Part shown: piece by piece, positions 7,070-14,167 of the stretch
How positions within the stretch are numbered: position 1 is the stretch's first letter
How the letters are laid out: each line of letters begins with the position of its first letter
Assembly (NCBI GenBank): GCA_019508105.1
Contig: JAEKMB010000120.1
Span: 1 to 16,486, forward strand
Direction: 5' to 3'
Length of the DNA: 16,486 nt
DNA from: Alphaproteobacteria bacterium
GTDB lineage: Bacteria > Pseudomonadota > Alphaproteobacteria > Micropepsales > Micropepsaceae
Made by a program: the position numbers and the translations under genes
The notes under the pieces: generated by a model
What the model saw: only the letters and a program-made list of their open reading frames with translations
The model's database searches: none
Told to the model about the DNA's origin: nothing

Positions 7070-7381
7070 ATGGCGACGGTTTCCCCCCATCTCCGAGACG
7101 ATCGCCCGCTTCACCCGGGTGCGTTTTTCCGCGATGAGATTTTGCCGACGTTCAAGCGGCAACCGGCCGAAATCGCAGATTTATTGGGGATGTCACACTA
7201 CACATTTTACGATTTCCTGGACGAGCGCGCGCCAGTAACCGCTTCAATGGCTTTGCGACTTGGAAAGCTGTGCGGCAATGGACCAGAACCATGGCTCGCC
7301 CTCCAAGTCCATTTCGACCTCTGGCAGGCGCGAAAGACAGTCAACATTGATAGAATTCCGACACTCAAAAAGGGAAAATGA
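7070..7381 (+). CDS. HigA-type antitoxin-like XRE regulator, no toxin partner
   Basis: A 103-aa DNA-binding protein. LHPGAFFRDEILP at 14-26 matches the HigA family opening (HPGEVLREEFL), and a helix-turn-helix follows at about 31-52 (AEIADLLGMSHYTFYDFLDER), then ASMALRLGKLCGNGPEPWLALQVHFDLWQARK, the HigA dimer region. HigA normally neutralises HigB and represses the higBA operon, with higB directly upstream. Here no HigB-like frame exists upstream or downstream: the upstream gap holds an EcfG promoter and no gene. It may therefore be an orphan regulator used in the stress response. The start is the only reasonable ATG, though no strong ribosome site is seen. Confidence 0.8.
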   Translation: MATVSPHLRDDRPLHPGAFFRDEILPTFKRQPAEIADLLGMSHYTFYDFLDERAPVTASMALRLGKLCGNGPEPWLALQVHFDLWQARKTVNIDRIPTLKKGK

Positions 7382-7428
7382 ACAGGGAGGAGGGGGATTC
7401 GCTGACCGGCGCGCTATTCGGCTGTCAT

Positions 7429-7454
7429 GGAACCAAAATCACGGAGTAAGCGTT
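7429..7454 (+). promoter_or_regulatory. EcfG promoter of the DUF1488-like gene
   Basis: GGAAC (7429-7433), 17 bases, CGTT (7451-7454), exact consensus with the alternative spacer. The -10 is 31 bases before the ATG at 7486. Confidence 0.78.
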
Positions 7455-7485
7455 TTTTCGGAAGCCGGCGGGAGGGCTGGAGCGG

Positions 7486-7770
7486 ATGAAGATAGTCTTT
7501 GATTCTACTGCCATATTTGATGAGAAATGCCAGGCGGTGAAATTCGCGGGCAGGATAATCGATAGTCATGGCGTCGGCCGATTTGTCATTTGCCAGGTCC
7601 CGAGGGCTGTGTTGGTGAAGCGGTTCAAATTGCGCGAGCCCGGAGCGCAGACCCTGCTGGAATGTTACGGGGCCGCGAAAGCTGAAATTGATGCCCTGGC
7701 CGTGAAAAAAGCCAAGCTGGGCGACTATCGCCCCGTCATTACCGCGGAAGAATTTTGCGACGGCCGATAG
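7486..7770 (+). CDS. DUF1488-like small protein
   Basis: A 94-aa cytoplasmic protein. The outline fits DUF1488: an N-terminal beta part with a hydrophilic turn (FDEKCQAVKFAGRIIDSHG), a middle strand VGRFVICQVPRAVL, a helix LLECYGAAKAEIDALAVKKAK and a final YRPVITAEEF, which matches the usual ...Y-x-L-x-x-x-D-F end of that family. Similarity is by pattern, so the family name is moderate and the function unknown. The ATG has GGAG-rich sequence upstream (GGGAGG ten bases before, GGAG closer). It stands alone behind an EcfG promoter; the preceding HigA-like gene ends about 100 bases upstream and has a separate one. Confidence 0.65.
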   Translation: MKIVFDSTAIFDEKCQAVKFAGRIIDSHGVGRFVICQVPRAVLVKRFKLREPGAQTLLECYGAAKAEIDALAVKKAKLGDYRPVITAEEFCDGR

Positions 7771-7865
7771 ATATTGTTTTGTCAACCAGGTTCACAATGC
7801 GATGTAACGGCGGTTGTCTCCCTCAATAGCTCTTTTCCCATTTTTATGAGATCGATAGGAACTTC

Positions 7866-9167
7866 ATGCGCATCGCCATGATCGGCACGGGTTATGTCGG
7901 CTTGGTTTCCGGCGCCTGCCTGTCGGAGTTCGGCCATGAGGTGGTCTGCATAGACAAGGACGCCCGGAAGATTGAAGCTCTCAAAGCCGGCGGCATCCCA
8001 ATTTATGAACCCGGCCTGGAAGATGTAGTCGCGGTGAATGCCAAGGCCGGCCGCCTATCCTTCACCACGGAGTTAAAGGCGGGAGTGGCGGGCGCCCAGG
8101 CTGTGTTCATCGCCGTGGGCACGCCCAGCCGCCGCGGTGACGGCCATGCCGATCTGTCTTATGTCTATGCCGCCGCCGAGGAAATTGCCGGTGCGCTGAC
8201 CGGCTATGCCGTGGTGGTGACCAAGTCCACCGTGCCGGTGGGCACCAGCCGCAAGGTGGAGGACATCATTAAACAGAACTGTCCGGATGCCTTGTTCGAC
8301 ATGGCGTCCAATCCGGAATTTCTGCGCGAAGGCTCGGCGCTGGAGGATTTCCGCCGTCCCGACCGGGTGGTAGTGGGCTGCGATACGGAATGGGCCCGCG
8401 ATGTCATGCGCGAAGTCTATCGTCCGCTCTTCCTCAATGAGACGCCCATCCTGTTCACCAGCCGCGAAACCAGCGAGTTGATCAAATACGCCGCCAACGC
8501 CTTTCTCGCCACCAAGATCACTTTCATCAACGAGATGGCCGACATCTGTGAGAAGGTCGGCGGCAATGTGCAGGATGTGGCGCGCGGCATCGGGCTGGAC
8601 GGGCGCATCGGCAAGAAGTTCCTCAATGCCGGCCCCGGCTATGGCGGCTCCTGCTTTCCCAAGGACACCTTGGCGCTGGTACAGACGGCGCAGCAACTGG
8701 GCGCCCCCACCCGCATCGTGGAAGCGGTGGTGAAAGTCAATGACGAACGCAAGCTGGCCATGGCCAAGAAAATCGAAGCGGCGTTCGGCGGCGTCAAGGG
8801 CAAGACCATCGCGGTGCTGGGCCTGACTTTCAAGCCCAATACCGACGACATGCGCGATGCGCCTTCGCTGGTGATCCTGCCCTATCTGCAAAAAGCCGGT
8901 GCCATAATCCGCGCCTTCGATCCGGAAGGCCACAAGGAAGCGGCCAGGCATATGCAGCTGGACTATCGCAGCGATGCCTATGACGCGCTGGAAGGCGCCG
9001 ACGGGGTGGTGATCCTGACCGAATGGAATGAGTTTCGGGCGCTGGACTTTGCCCGCGTCAAGGCGGCGCTGAAGACGCCCTTGATGGTGGACCTGCGCAA
9101 CATCTATCGCCCCGCCCAGATGGCCGAACAGGGCTTCCGCTACATCAGCGTGGGGCGCGGGCCCTAA
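7866..9167 (+). CDS. ugd: UDP-glucose 6-dehydrogenase
   Basis: Oxidises UDP-glucose to UDP-glucuronate with two NAD+, supplying a sugar acid for exopolysaccharide. At 433 aa it has the normal length of the bacterial enzyme. The N-terminal Rossmann domain starts with MIGTGYVGLVSG (GxGxxG at 7-12) and Asp30 of VCIDKD; the VVVTKSTVPVGTS strand, NPEFLREGSA and SELIKYAANAFLATKI (Lys207, Asn211) are present. The catalytic thiol is Cys263 in GYGGSCFPKD, with Asp267 following; the C-terminal UDP-binding domain has GLTFKPNTDDMRDAPS. AGGAA sits four bases before the ATG. Base and codon use turn clearly GC-rich here compared with the region to the left. It opens the exopolysaccharide part of the window; its product could feed a glucuronate-containing polymer. 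Confidence 0.96.
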   Translation: MRIAMIGTGYVGLVSGACLSEFGHEVVCIDKDARKIEALKAGGIPIYEPGLEDVVAVNAKAGRLSFTTELKAGVAGAQAVFIAVGTPSRRGDGHADLSYVYAAAEEIAGALTGYAVVVTKSTVPVGTSRKVEDIIKQNCPDALFDMASNPEFLREGSALEDFRRPDRVVVGCDTEWARDVMREVYRPLFLNETPILFTSRETSELIKYAANAFLATKITFINEMADICEKVGGNVQDVARGIGLDGRIGKKFLNAGPGYGGSCFPKDTLALVQTAQQLGAPTRIVEAVVKVNDERKLAMAKKIEAAFGGVKGKTIAVLGLTFKPNTDDMRDAPSLVILPYLQKAGAIIRAFDPEGHKEAARHMQLDYRSDAYDALEGADGVVILTEWNEFRALDFARVKAALKTPLMVDLRNIYRPAQMAEQGFRYISVGRGP

Positions 9168-9229
9168 ACGTCGAAAGGTCAGCTTTTTCAGGGGCCCGCG
9201 GGGAACTTTGTCTCGCCCAATCGCGGCTC

Positions 9230-9266
9230 CGGGGAACTAAAATCGCGGCCGGCCGTTTTAGCCCCG
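9230..9266 (+). repeat. Stem-loop coinciding with the EcfG promoter before the TPR gene
   Basis: CGGGG-AA-CTAAAA pairs with TTTTAG-CCCCG around a CGGCCGGCCG core. The EcfG -35 and -10 lie inside the two arms, so the structure and promoter overlap. A cruciform, an attenuator or the end of the ugd transcript are all possible; no trailing T run is present. Confidence 0.5.
9233..9257 (+). promoter_or_regulatory. EcfG promoter of the TPR gene
   Basis: GGAAC (9233-9237), 16 bases, CGTT (9254-9257), exact consensus. The -10 is 29 bases before the GTG at 9287. A similar GGAAC at 9202 has no CGTT at the right distance. Confidence 0.78.
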
Positions 9267-9286
9267 AATGAAGCGATGAGCCTCAT

Positions 9287-10024
9287 GTGGGGTCTGCAAC
9301 CAAGCACAAACCGGGATGGTTCCTCAGGGGCGCCGTGATGCTTTGGATCGCGGTTTCTGCGGCTCAGGCCCAAACCGCCGACCAAACCCGGACGGATTGC
9401 GCCGATCCCAACCCCACGACCCGCATTCGCGCCTGCTCGATCATGATCAAGAGCGGCCAAAGTTCGGATCTGAACACGCCGGTGGCCTACAACAATCGCG
9501 GGTTGGCCTATAGCGAAACCAACCAGCCAGAATTGGCAATCCAAGATTTCGACCAGGCCATTGCGATCTTTCCGTCCTATGCGATCGCCTATTCCAACCG
9601 CGGACTGGCCTACGAAAATTCCGGGCAGATGGCGCGTGCCATTTCCGATTTCGACCAGGCGCTCAAGCTCAATCCGAACTATGCCGGCGCTTACAACAAC
9701 CGATGCTACGCAAAAGCGGTCCTGGGACAGCTGAACGATGCACTTACCGACTGCCAGAAAGCGCTCACTCTGGTTCCGCAAGACGCCAAGACGCTGGACT
9801 CGCTTGCCTATGTATATCTCAGGCTCGGTGAATACCGGCAAGCCATCGACAATTACGATGCGGCTCTGAAAATTTCGCCGAATCTTGTTGAATCCATTTA
9901 TGGCCGCGGGTTCGCAAAACTGAAGTCTGGCGACAATGTTTCCGGGACCTCCGATCTTGATGCGGCCGTCAAGGCGGATCCTGGAATTGCTGCAAGAATG
10001 GCCGCGATTGGCGTCACGCGTTAG
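9287..10024 (+). CDS. Secreted tetratricopeptide-repeat protein
   Basis: A 245-aa exported protein of five tandem TPR units (about residues 64-97, 98-131, 132-165, 166-199 and 200-233), each with the A-Y-x-N-R-G-x-A-Y ... A-I-x-D-F/Y-D-x-A-L pattern. TPR arrays bind partner proteins; in exopolysaccharide loci they often help assemble secretion machinery, but the partner here is unknown. With the GTG start at 9287 there is a good signal peptide: Lys6/Lys8/Arg14, a hydrophobic core and AQA before Gln29. An ATG at 9338 has a better ribosome site (AGGGG) but would give a short, uncharged signal, so I prefer GTG. Cys38 and Cys50 flank a PNPTTRIRA linker seen in alphaproteobacterial relatives. It sits between ugd and galE with its own EcfG promoter. 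Confidence 0.8.
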   Translation: MGSATKHKPGWFLRGAVMLWIAVSAAQAQTADQTRTDCADPNPTTRIRACSIMIKSGQSSDLNTPVAYNNRGLAYSETNQPELAIQDFDQAIAIFPSYAIAYSNRGLAYENSGQMARAISDFDQALKLNPNYAGAYNNRCYAKAVLGQLNDALTDCQKALTLVPQDAKTLDSLAYVYLRLGEYRQAIDNYDAALKISPNLVESIYGRGFAKLKSGDNVSGTSDLDAAVKADPGIAARMAAIGVTR

Positions 10025-10028
10025 CGCG

Positions 10029-10045
10029 CCCCGCGCTTCGGGGTT
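10029..10045 (+). terminator. Weak stem-loop after the TPR gene
   Basis: CCCCG (10029-10033) pairs with CGGGG (10039-10043) around CGCTT, followed by only TT, five bases after the TPR stop and 40 bases before galE. Probably partial termination, if any. Confidence 0.35.
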
Positions 10046-10086
10046 CAGGTTCTCAAGCATACAGGCGATTTCGGAGGAGGTGACTG

Positions 10087-11154
10087 ATGGCTTCCATATT
10101 GGTGACGGGGGGCGCCGGCTATATCGGAAGCCACATGACCCACGCATTGCTAGATCGCGGCGACAATGTTGTCGTGCTGGACAATCTCTCCACCGGGGTA
10201 CGTGATCTTGTCGCCCCTGATGCCACCTTCGTGCAGGGTGATGTCGGGGATGAGGGCTTGGTGCGCCGGATTCTGCGTGACGCGCGCATCGATGCGGTGG
10301 CTCATTTTGCCGGCTCTGTGGTAGTGCCGGAATCGGTCGCCCACCCCCTGCGATATTATGCCAACAACACTGCCAAATCCTGCGCGCTGGTGGATGCCTG
10401 CCTGTCGGAGGGCGTGAGGCATTTCCTGTTCTCGTCCACCGCGGCGGTTTACGGCCTGGGCGAGGGAAAGCCGGCCCGGGAAGATGCGCAAACCCAGCCC
10501 ATCAACCCTTATGGACGCTCAAAATTGGTGACCGAATGGGCATTGGCAGATGCCGCGCTTGCGCATGATCTGCGTTATGTGGCCTTGCGCTATTTCAATG
10601 TGGCGGGGGCGGACCCCGAAGGCAGGACAGGGCAGTCGACCCCGCGCGCCACCCATCTGATCAAGCGCGCCTGCGAAGTTGCGCTGAATCCAGAGCTCGA
10701 ACTGGATATATTCGGGACGGATTTTCCGACCATCGATGGAACTGGAGTGCGCGATTACATCCATGTGAGCGACTTGATCGCCGCCCACATCCTGGCGCTG
10801 GATCATCTGGACCGCGGCGGGGAGCCTAAGATCCTCAATTGCGGTTATGGCCGCGGCTTTTCTGTGCGCCAGGTGATTGACGCGGTTTCGGCGGCGGCGG
10901 GGCACGAGCTGCGCGTTTGCACGTCGCCTCGCCGGCCGGGCGATCCGGCGCACCTGATCGCCGATGCCAGCCGCATCAAAGCGGAACTGGGATGGACGCC
11001 CCGGCACGACTCGCTCGACGAGATCGTGCAGACTGCGCTTGCTTGGGAGCAAACTAAAGGCCGGGTCTGTCCGCCGGCAAAATCAAGGTCTCGAACGGAA
11101 GCCGCGTGGAACGGATGGGGGACGGTTTCGCAGGATATCCAACCCGCCCCATGA
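10087..11154 (+). CDS. galE: UDP-glucose 4-epimerase
   Basis: Interconverts UDP-glucose and UDP-galactose through a 4-keto intermediate on tightly bound NAD+, supplying galactose for the polymer. The Rossmann fingerprint TGGAGYIGSH is at 7-16, Asp32-Asn33 in VLDNLSTG bind the adenosine ribose, the Ser/Thr of FLFSSTAAVYG (117-118) and Tyr142-xxx-Lys146 in PYGRSK are catalytic, and LRYFNVAGADP and GVRDYIHVSDL are conserved. The start is certain: GGAGGAGG precedes the ATG. The family normally ends shortly after LAWEQ (about residue 323); here about 30 extra residues run on without homology, into the 3' end of the convergent E1-nitroreductase gene (101 bases of overlap), so the native stop seems lost. 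Confidence 0.94.
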   Translation: MASILVTGGAGYIGSHMTHALLDRGDNVVVLDNLSTGVRDLVAPDATFVQGDVGDEGLVRRILRDARIDAVAHFAGSVVVPESVAHPLRYYANNTAKSCALVDACLSEGVRHFLFSSTAAVYGLGEGKPAREDAQTQPINPYGRSKLVTEWALADAALAHDLRYVALRYFNVAGADPEGRTGQSTPRATHLIKRACEVALNPELELDIFGTDFPTIDGTGVRDYIHVSDLIAAHILALDHLDRGGEPKILNCGYGRGFSVRQVIDAVSAAAGHELRVCTSPRRPGDPAHLIADASRIKAELGWTPRHDSLDEIVQTALAWEQTKGRVCPPAKSRSRTEAAWNGWGTVSQDIQPAP

Positions 11155-13039
11155 AAATTGTATCCGCGCCGCCGTCCGGCAGGACGCGAGCCGCACGTTG
11201 CCGCAGGTTTTTGCCAGCGCGCTGCATGTGACGATCCGTCGTAAACGGGCGCTCCAAGCTGGCAAGATGCAGGAAGGCAAGGGGAGCAAGCGAGGGCTGG
11301 ACGGCTAGACCCATACGGGTTGCGGTGAGCCAGAAGCGCTGAAGTGACATGCCGGTTTGAAGCAAGCGGACTATTCTATCCGGCAGGCTATCCGGAGGAT
11401 TCCATTGGACGCTGAAATGCGCGGCGCAAAATAGCCCGGGAAGGTAATCCATCTGGATTCTGGCCGGCCCGGTACCGGCAAGCTTGTTGAGGCGGTGCAG
11501 CCGCGTCCAGTCCTGCATCGCCCAGCGCATAATGGAAAGGGTGGCGCGGTCCAGACCCAGTGCGCCGGCGGGAATCCCTGACGGGCTCTGTTTGCGGCGC
11601 CAGTCGATGATGCGGCTGTGCACCTGAAATGTTTCTGGAATACGCAGCCGGATATTGGTGGCGGCGGCGTTCAACGCCGCCATTTTTAGCCTTTCAGGCC
11701 ATTTCTCGAACCAGACAATTTTCAGCTCGTCGCCGAGCGCGGATGCAAGCGTCGCCTTTTGGTCTTTTTGAAGGGCTCTCAAACGGTAAGGACGCCGATC
11801 CACTGAACGAAGCGGGATCCAGCCGGACAGGTTATCCTGCCCGGCGGTATTGGCTTGCGGGAACTGAATGGTGATCCGGTGCTGCTTGCCGCTCTTACCC
11901 TGATATTCCCAACGCATCCCGCGTGAGAAGCCGGAAGCGGCCATCTGCAGACTGCACAACATCATGCCCGCCGACAGCAAGGTCGGCTGCCCTTCGCCAT
12001 ATTCGTAGATATTTTCAGCGCTTTCATCTTGGATCAAAAGAATGAGCTCGTCGGCGCCGGCCAGGCTGAAACGCCAAGGTTGCGCATTGTCACCGCTGGG
12101 CGTCCAGCGGGCGATATCGATAATCTGCTCTCGCCATTCCTGCGGGTAACGCGGCTCCGGCTTGGCGGGCAGGCGGGAAAGCCCCTCGAAGGCCCGCTCT
12201 GCCGCTCTCGCCTTCAGGGTTTGGAGGGGGCCGGCATTGCCCCAGCGCAGATGTGTTTCTACCAGCTTTCCCAAAAAAGCGTCATAGTGATGATGATAGG
12301 GCGCAGGTCTGAATGCGCCGCGCTTCAGCAGGAGCTTGACCGCGGCGGAAGCGGTGACGCTCGCCGCCAGTTGAACGCCGACGATTGTCGAGGGCGCCTT
12401 CTTGCGCGCGAAATCCAACCGGCCAGGATCTACCAGATAGGCGCGGTGGATGCCGCTGGGCGCCATACCCAGCAGGAAATTCACATACTGGCGGAGTTCA
12501 GACTGTCCCTCGAAACGGAAATACTCCTCGAAATCCATTCCACCGGGGGTAAACCCGACAAATCCCACGCCCATGCCGATCGGGGCCGCTGTCAGGGCTG
12601 GTATCCTGAGCTCCGCGCAGCGCCGGAACACCTTGCGCCTGATATCCAGCGCGAAAAAATCGAACCCATCGATGAAAAGATCGGTCTCGGCCAGGAAGGC
12701 ATCGATATTGTGGTCTTGTACGCCGTTTTCGAAGCGCGAAATCTTCAGCTCGGGATTGATCGCCAGCGCCATCTCGGCGAGCACGTCCACCTTCGGCCGG
12801 CCGATGGTATCCATAGTGGCACCGACCTGGCGGTTGAAATTAGCAATTTCAAAATGGTCGAGATCGGCGATGCTGAACGCGCCAATACCTAAACGCGCGA
12901 GAGTGAGAAAATGAAAGCCTCCCACCCCGCCCATCCCGGCAATTGCGATCCGCTTGGACCGCAAGGCCAGTTGCTCCCATTCCGTCAGCCAGCCGATGTT
13001 ACGATCGAAGGCGGCCAGGAAGGAAAAAGGAGCAGCCAT
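11054..13039 (-). CDS. E1-like (ThiF) adenylyltransferase-nitroreductase fusion, Rv1355c/MoeY-like
   Basis: A 661-aa two-domain protein. The first ~270 residues are a ThiF/E1 domain: the ATP loop GMGGVGG (35-41), Asp59/Asp61, then NRQ at 69-71 and Lys83 in GRPKVDV, so it should adenylate a carboxylate. There is no CxxC zinc pair and no obvious catalytic Cys (Cys141 aligns with a buried family position), closer to MccB-style than sulfur-carrier E1s. From about residue 295 an FMN nitroreductase-like domain follows (ARWTPSGDNAQPWRF) to the end. The same domain order occurs in mycobacterial Rv1355c (MoeY), whose role is unclear. It follows the N-acyltransferase gene by 16 bases, so a joint pathway on an acyl-amino acid is inferred. 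Its last 101 bases overlap galE. The ATG has no good ribosome site; coupling to the upstream gene is likely. Confidence 0.85.
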   Translation of the reverse strand: MAAPFSFLAAFDRNIGWLTEWEQLALRSKRIAIAGMGGVGGFHFLTLARLGIGAFSIADLDHFEIANFNRQVGATMDTIGRPKVDVLAEMALAINPELKISRFENGVQDHNIDAFLAETDLFIDGFDFFALDIRRKVFRRCAELRIPALTAAPIGMGVGFVGFTPGGMDFEEYFRFEGQSELRQYVNFLLGMAPSGIHRAYLVDPGRLDFARKKAPSTIVGVQLAASVTASAAVKLLLKRGAFRPAPYHHHYDAFLGKLVETHLRWGNAGPLQTLKARAAERAFEGLSRLPAKPEPRYPQEWREQIIDIARWTPSGDNAQPWRFSLAGADELILLIQDESAENIYEYGEGQPTLLSAGMMLCSLQMAASGFSRGMRWEYQGKSGKQHRITIQFPQANTAGQDNLSGWIPLRSVDRRPYRLRALQKDQKATLASALGDELKIVWFEKWPERLKMAALNAAATNIRLRIPETFQVHSRIIDWRRKQSPSGIPAGALGLDRATLSIMRWAMQDWTRLHRLNKLAGTGPARIQMDYLPGLFCAAHFSVQWNPPDSLPDRIVRLLQTGMSLQRFWLTATRMGLAVQPSLAPLAFLHLASLERPFTTDRHMQRAGKNLRQRAARVLPDGGADTIFMGRVGYPAKPSPIRSTRLPFETLILPADRPGL

Positions 13040-13055
13040 GTTCTGTAGGCAAACC

Positions 13056-13817
13056 TCAGTCGGAGATGACCGGCCGGAGAGCTCCGCCGGCGGTGATAAC
13101 CTCCCAAAAGGTTGGGCGTTCCTGCTTTACGGTCTCCAGGACCGTGGCGACTTCGCAATAACAGAGCTGGCGCAGGCCATGATGCTCCACCAGGTCGCCG
13201 ACCGGGACGAAATGAATCCCCATCGCCGCAAGCATGCGCAGCATTTTCGGTTCCATCACGGCGCACCAGTGACTGATACCGTGCAGCATGCTCATGCGGA
13301 CCAAGCCCTGAATCAGGCCCAGGCTCGGCAGGGGTTCGGTACGCCGCATCGCACGCGCCATCTGGTTCAGGCTGGTCTGCGCGGAAGACAATGTTTCTTG
13401 CCGGGAGCGTTTGGAGACGCTGAAGCGGGAAACTTCCGCTGTGGACGTCAATGGCACCGGAAGATTGCCCCGGCAGAGCGAAGCGATGCCGCGCATGGAA
13501 AAGCTGTCCAGCTTGCCATTGACCGGAAGAATCAGCCTCACGGTGCCGATAGTCTCTCCGGTCGGGCGGTAAATCAGGACGCTGTGGCGGGAACAGAAAT
13601 CAAATTCGTCGGTTTCAATGCCGCCGCAATTGTCCTGGGGATTTTCGAACGCGTTCTCGACGCAGTATACTTGATATCGGGTCTCGAGCGCCCGCCGCAA
13701 CAGTGCTGGATCGTTGGCGAGCCTGCAATCATAGTCCCGCTCGAAGCGGTCCAGGAGACTCTCTGCTTCGTTGGTTCTGGTCCATGCAATCGGACCGATC
13801 GCGCTAAGTGCTCCCAT
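13056..13817 (-). CDS. PEP-CTERM/exosortase-associated N-acyltransferase (TIGR03694, FeeM-like)
   Basis: A GNAT-fold enzyme of the FeeM/N-acyl amino acid synthase type, expected to move a fatty acyl group from acyl-carrier protein to an amino acid or similar amine. Numbering from ATG 13817 (253 aa): ETRYQVYCVENAFENP at 45-60 is the family hallmark, GTVRLILPV at 91-99 the central strand, AEVSRFSVSKRSRQ at 128-140 and the long GLIQGLVRMSMLHGI helix at 168-182 follow. The family is found only near exosortase systems as far as I know, agreeing with the PEP-CTERM gene upstream. Starts at 13892 (ATG) and 13898 (GTG) would add 25-27 unremarkable residues; I prefer 13817 because a strong hairpin (13837-13859) lies just before it, as in a leader. 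The E1-nitroreductase gene follows 16 bases downstream. Confidence 0.88.
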   Translation of the reverse strand: MGALSAIGPIAWTRTNEAESLLDRFERDYDCRLANDPALLRRALETRYQVYCVENAFENPQDNCGGIETDEFDFCSRHSVLIYRPTGETIGTVRLILPVNGKLDSFSMRGIASLCRGNLPVPLTSTAEVSRFSVSKRSRQETLSSAQTSLNQMARAMRRTEPLPSLGLIQGLVRMSMLHGISHWCAVMEPKMLRMLAAMGIHFVPVGDLVEHHGLRQLCYCEVATVLETVKQERPTFWEVITAGGALRPVISD

Positions 13818-13836
13818 TTTTTCCGTCCATCGTTGG

Positions 13837-13859
13837 GAGCTTGCCCGCTTGGCAAGCTC
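13837..13859 (-). promoter_or_regulatory. Perfect 9-pair hairpin in the acyltransferase leader
   Basis: GAGCTTGCC (13837-13845) pairs with GGCAAGCTC (13851-13859) around a five-base loop. It ends 20 bases before the ATG at 13817, where it could affect translation or mRNA stability. If the longer starts are used it lies inside codons. Confidence 0.5.
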
Positions 13860-14131
13860 GCCCGTTTGGTTGCATTCCGCGCCAAGGCGCATACGCACCC
13901 TTAACGCGCACTCTAAACTTACCGGGATCAGGTCTTCGACGCCCCCGCGGAAGTCTATGCCGACTTCCGTATTCTCCTCACCTCAAGTTGCAAATTCGAC
14001 GCTGTTTAACAATTGAAATAGATGTGTTGTTTCTTCCCGTTAGTGAGACTGTACCTGCAATCTCCTGCGCATTTGTTACGGGAACCGTGGGTATTTTAAG
14101 GCAGAGAAAAAGTTCCGAAAGTTCCGCCGGC

Positions 14132-14161
14132 GAGGCGATTGTCCGGTTGGACAATCGCCTC
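14132..14161 (-). terminator. Strong 13-pair stem-loop after the PEP-CTERM gene
   Basis: GAGGCGATTGTCC (14132-14144) pairs perfectly with GGACAATCGCCTC (14149-14161), loop GGTT on the plus strand. It begins six bases after the PEP-CTERM stop (14168). No U run follows on the minus strand, so it may end transcription poorly and instead protect the 3' end of the PEP-CTERM mRNA. Confidence 0.65.
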
Positions 14162-14167
14162 TCTGGA

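Larger units (their letters stand above)
13818..14167 (-). other. Intergenic region before the acyltransferase gene
   Basis: About 350 bases with no convincing gene. It contains the post-PEP-CTERM stem-loop (14132-14161), the leader hairpin (13837-13859) and a tandem AGTTCCG at 14111 and 14120. No sigma-54 or EcfG motif of good quality was found here, so what drives the acyltransferase is unknown. Confidence 0.6.

Noticed and set aside
7378..7449. 23-codon frame overlapping the HigA-like stop (ATGA)
   Set aside because: Very short, no family, and it runs through the EcfG promoter of the next gene.
7414..7785. Minus-strand 123-codon frame opposite the DUF1488-like gene
   Set aside because: The plus-strand gene has a promoter and ribosome site; this frame has neither.
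8073..8951. Long minus-strand frame opposite ugd
   Set aside because: Antisense of a certain enzyme gene; composition (His/Gly/Ala-rich) is typical of a shadow frame.
9202..9226. Second GGAAC upstream of the TPR gene
   Set aside because: GCGG instead of CGTT at the right distance.
9188..10147. 319-codon minus-strand frame opposite the TPR gene
   Set aside because: The plus strand has clear TPR repeats and a signal peptide; this frame has no recognisable domain.
12029..12892. 287-codon plus-strand frame opposite the E1-nitroreductase gene
   Set aside because: No domain, and the minus strand has clear E1 motifs in the same bases.
12954..13904. 316-codon plus-strand frame opposite the acyltransferase
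   Set aside because: Shadow of a well-supported family; no ribosome site or domain.
14053..14074. Weak sigma-54-like word before the acyltransferase
   Set aside because: The -12 TTGC exists but only three of seven -24 bases match and the GG pair is missing.
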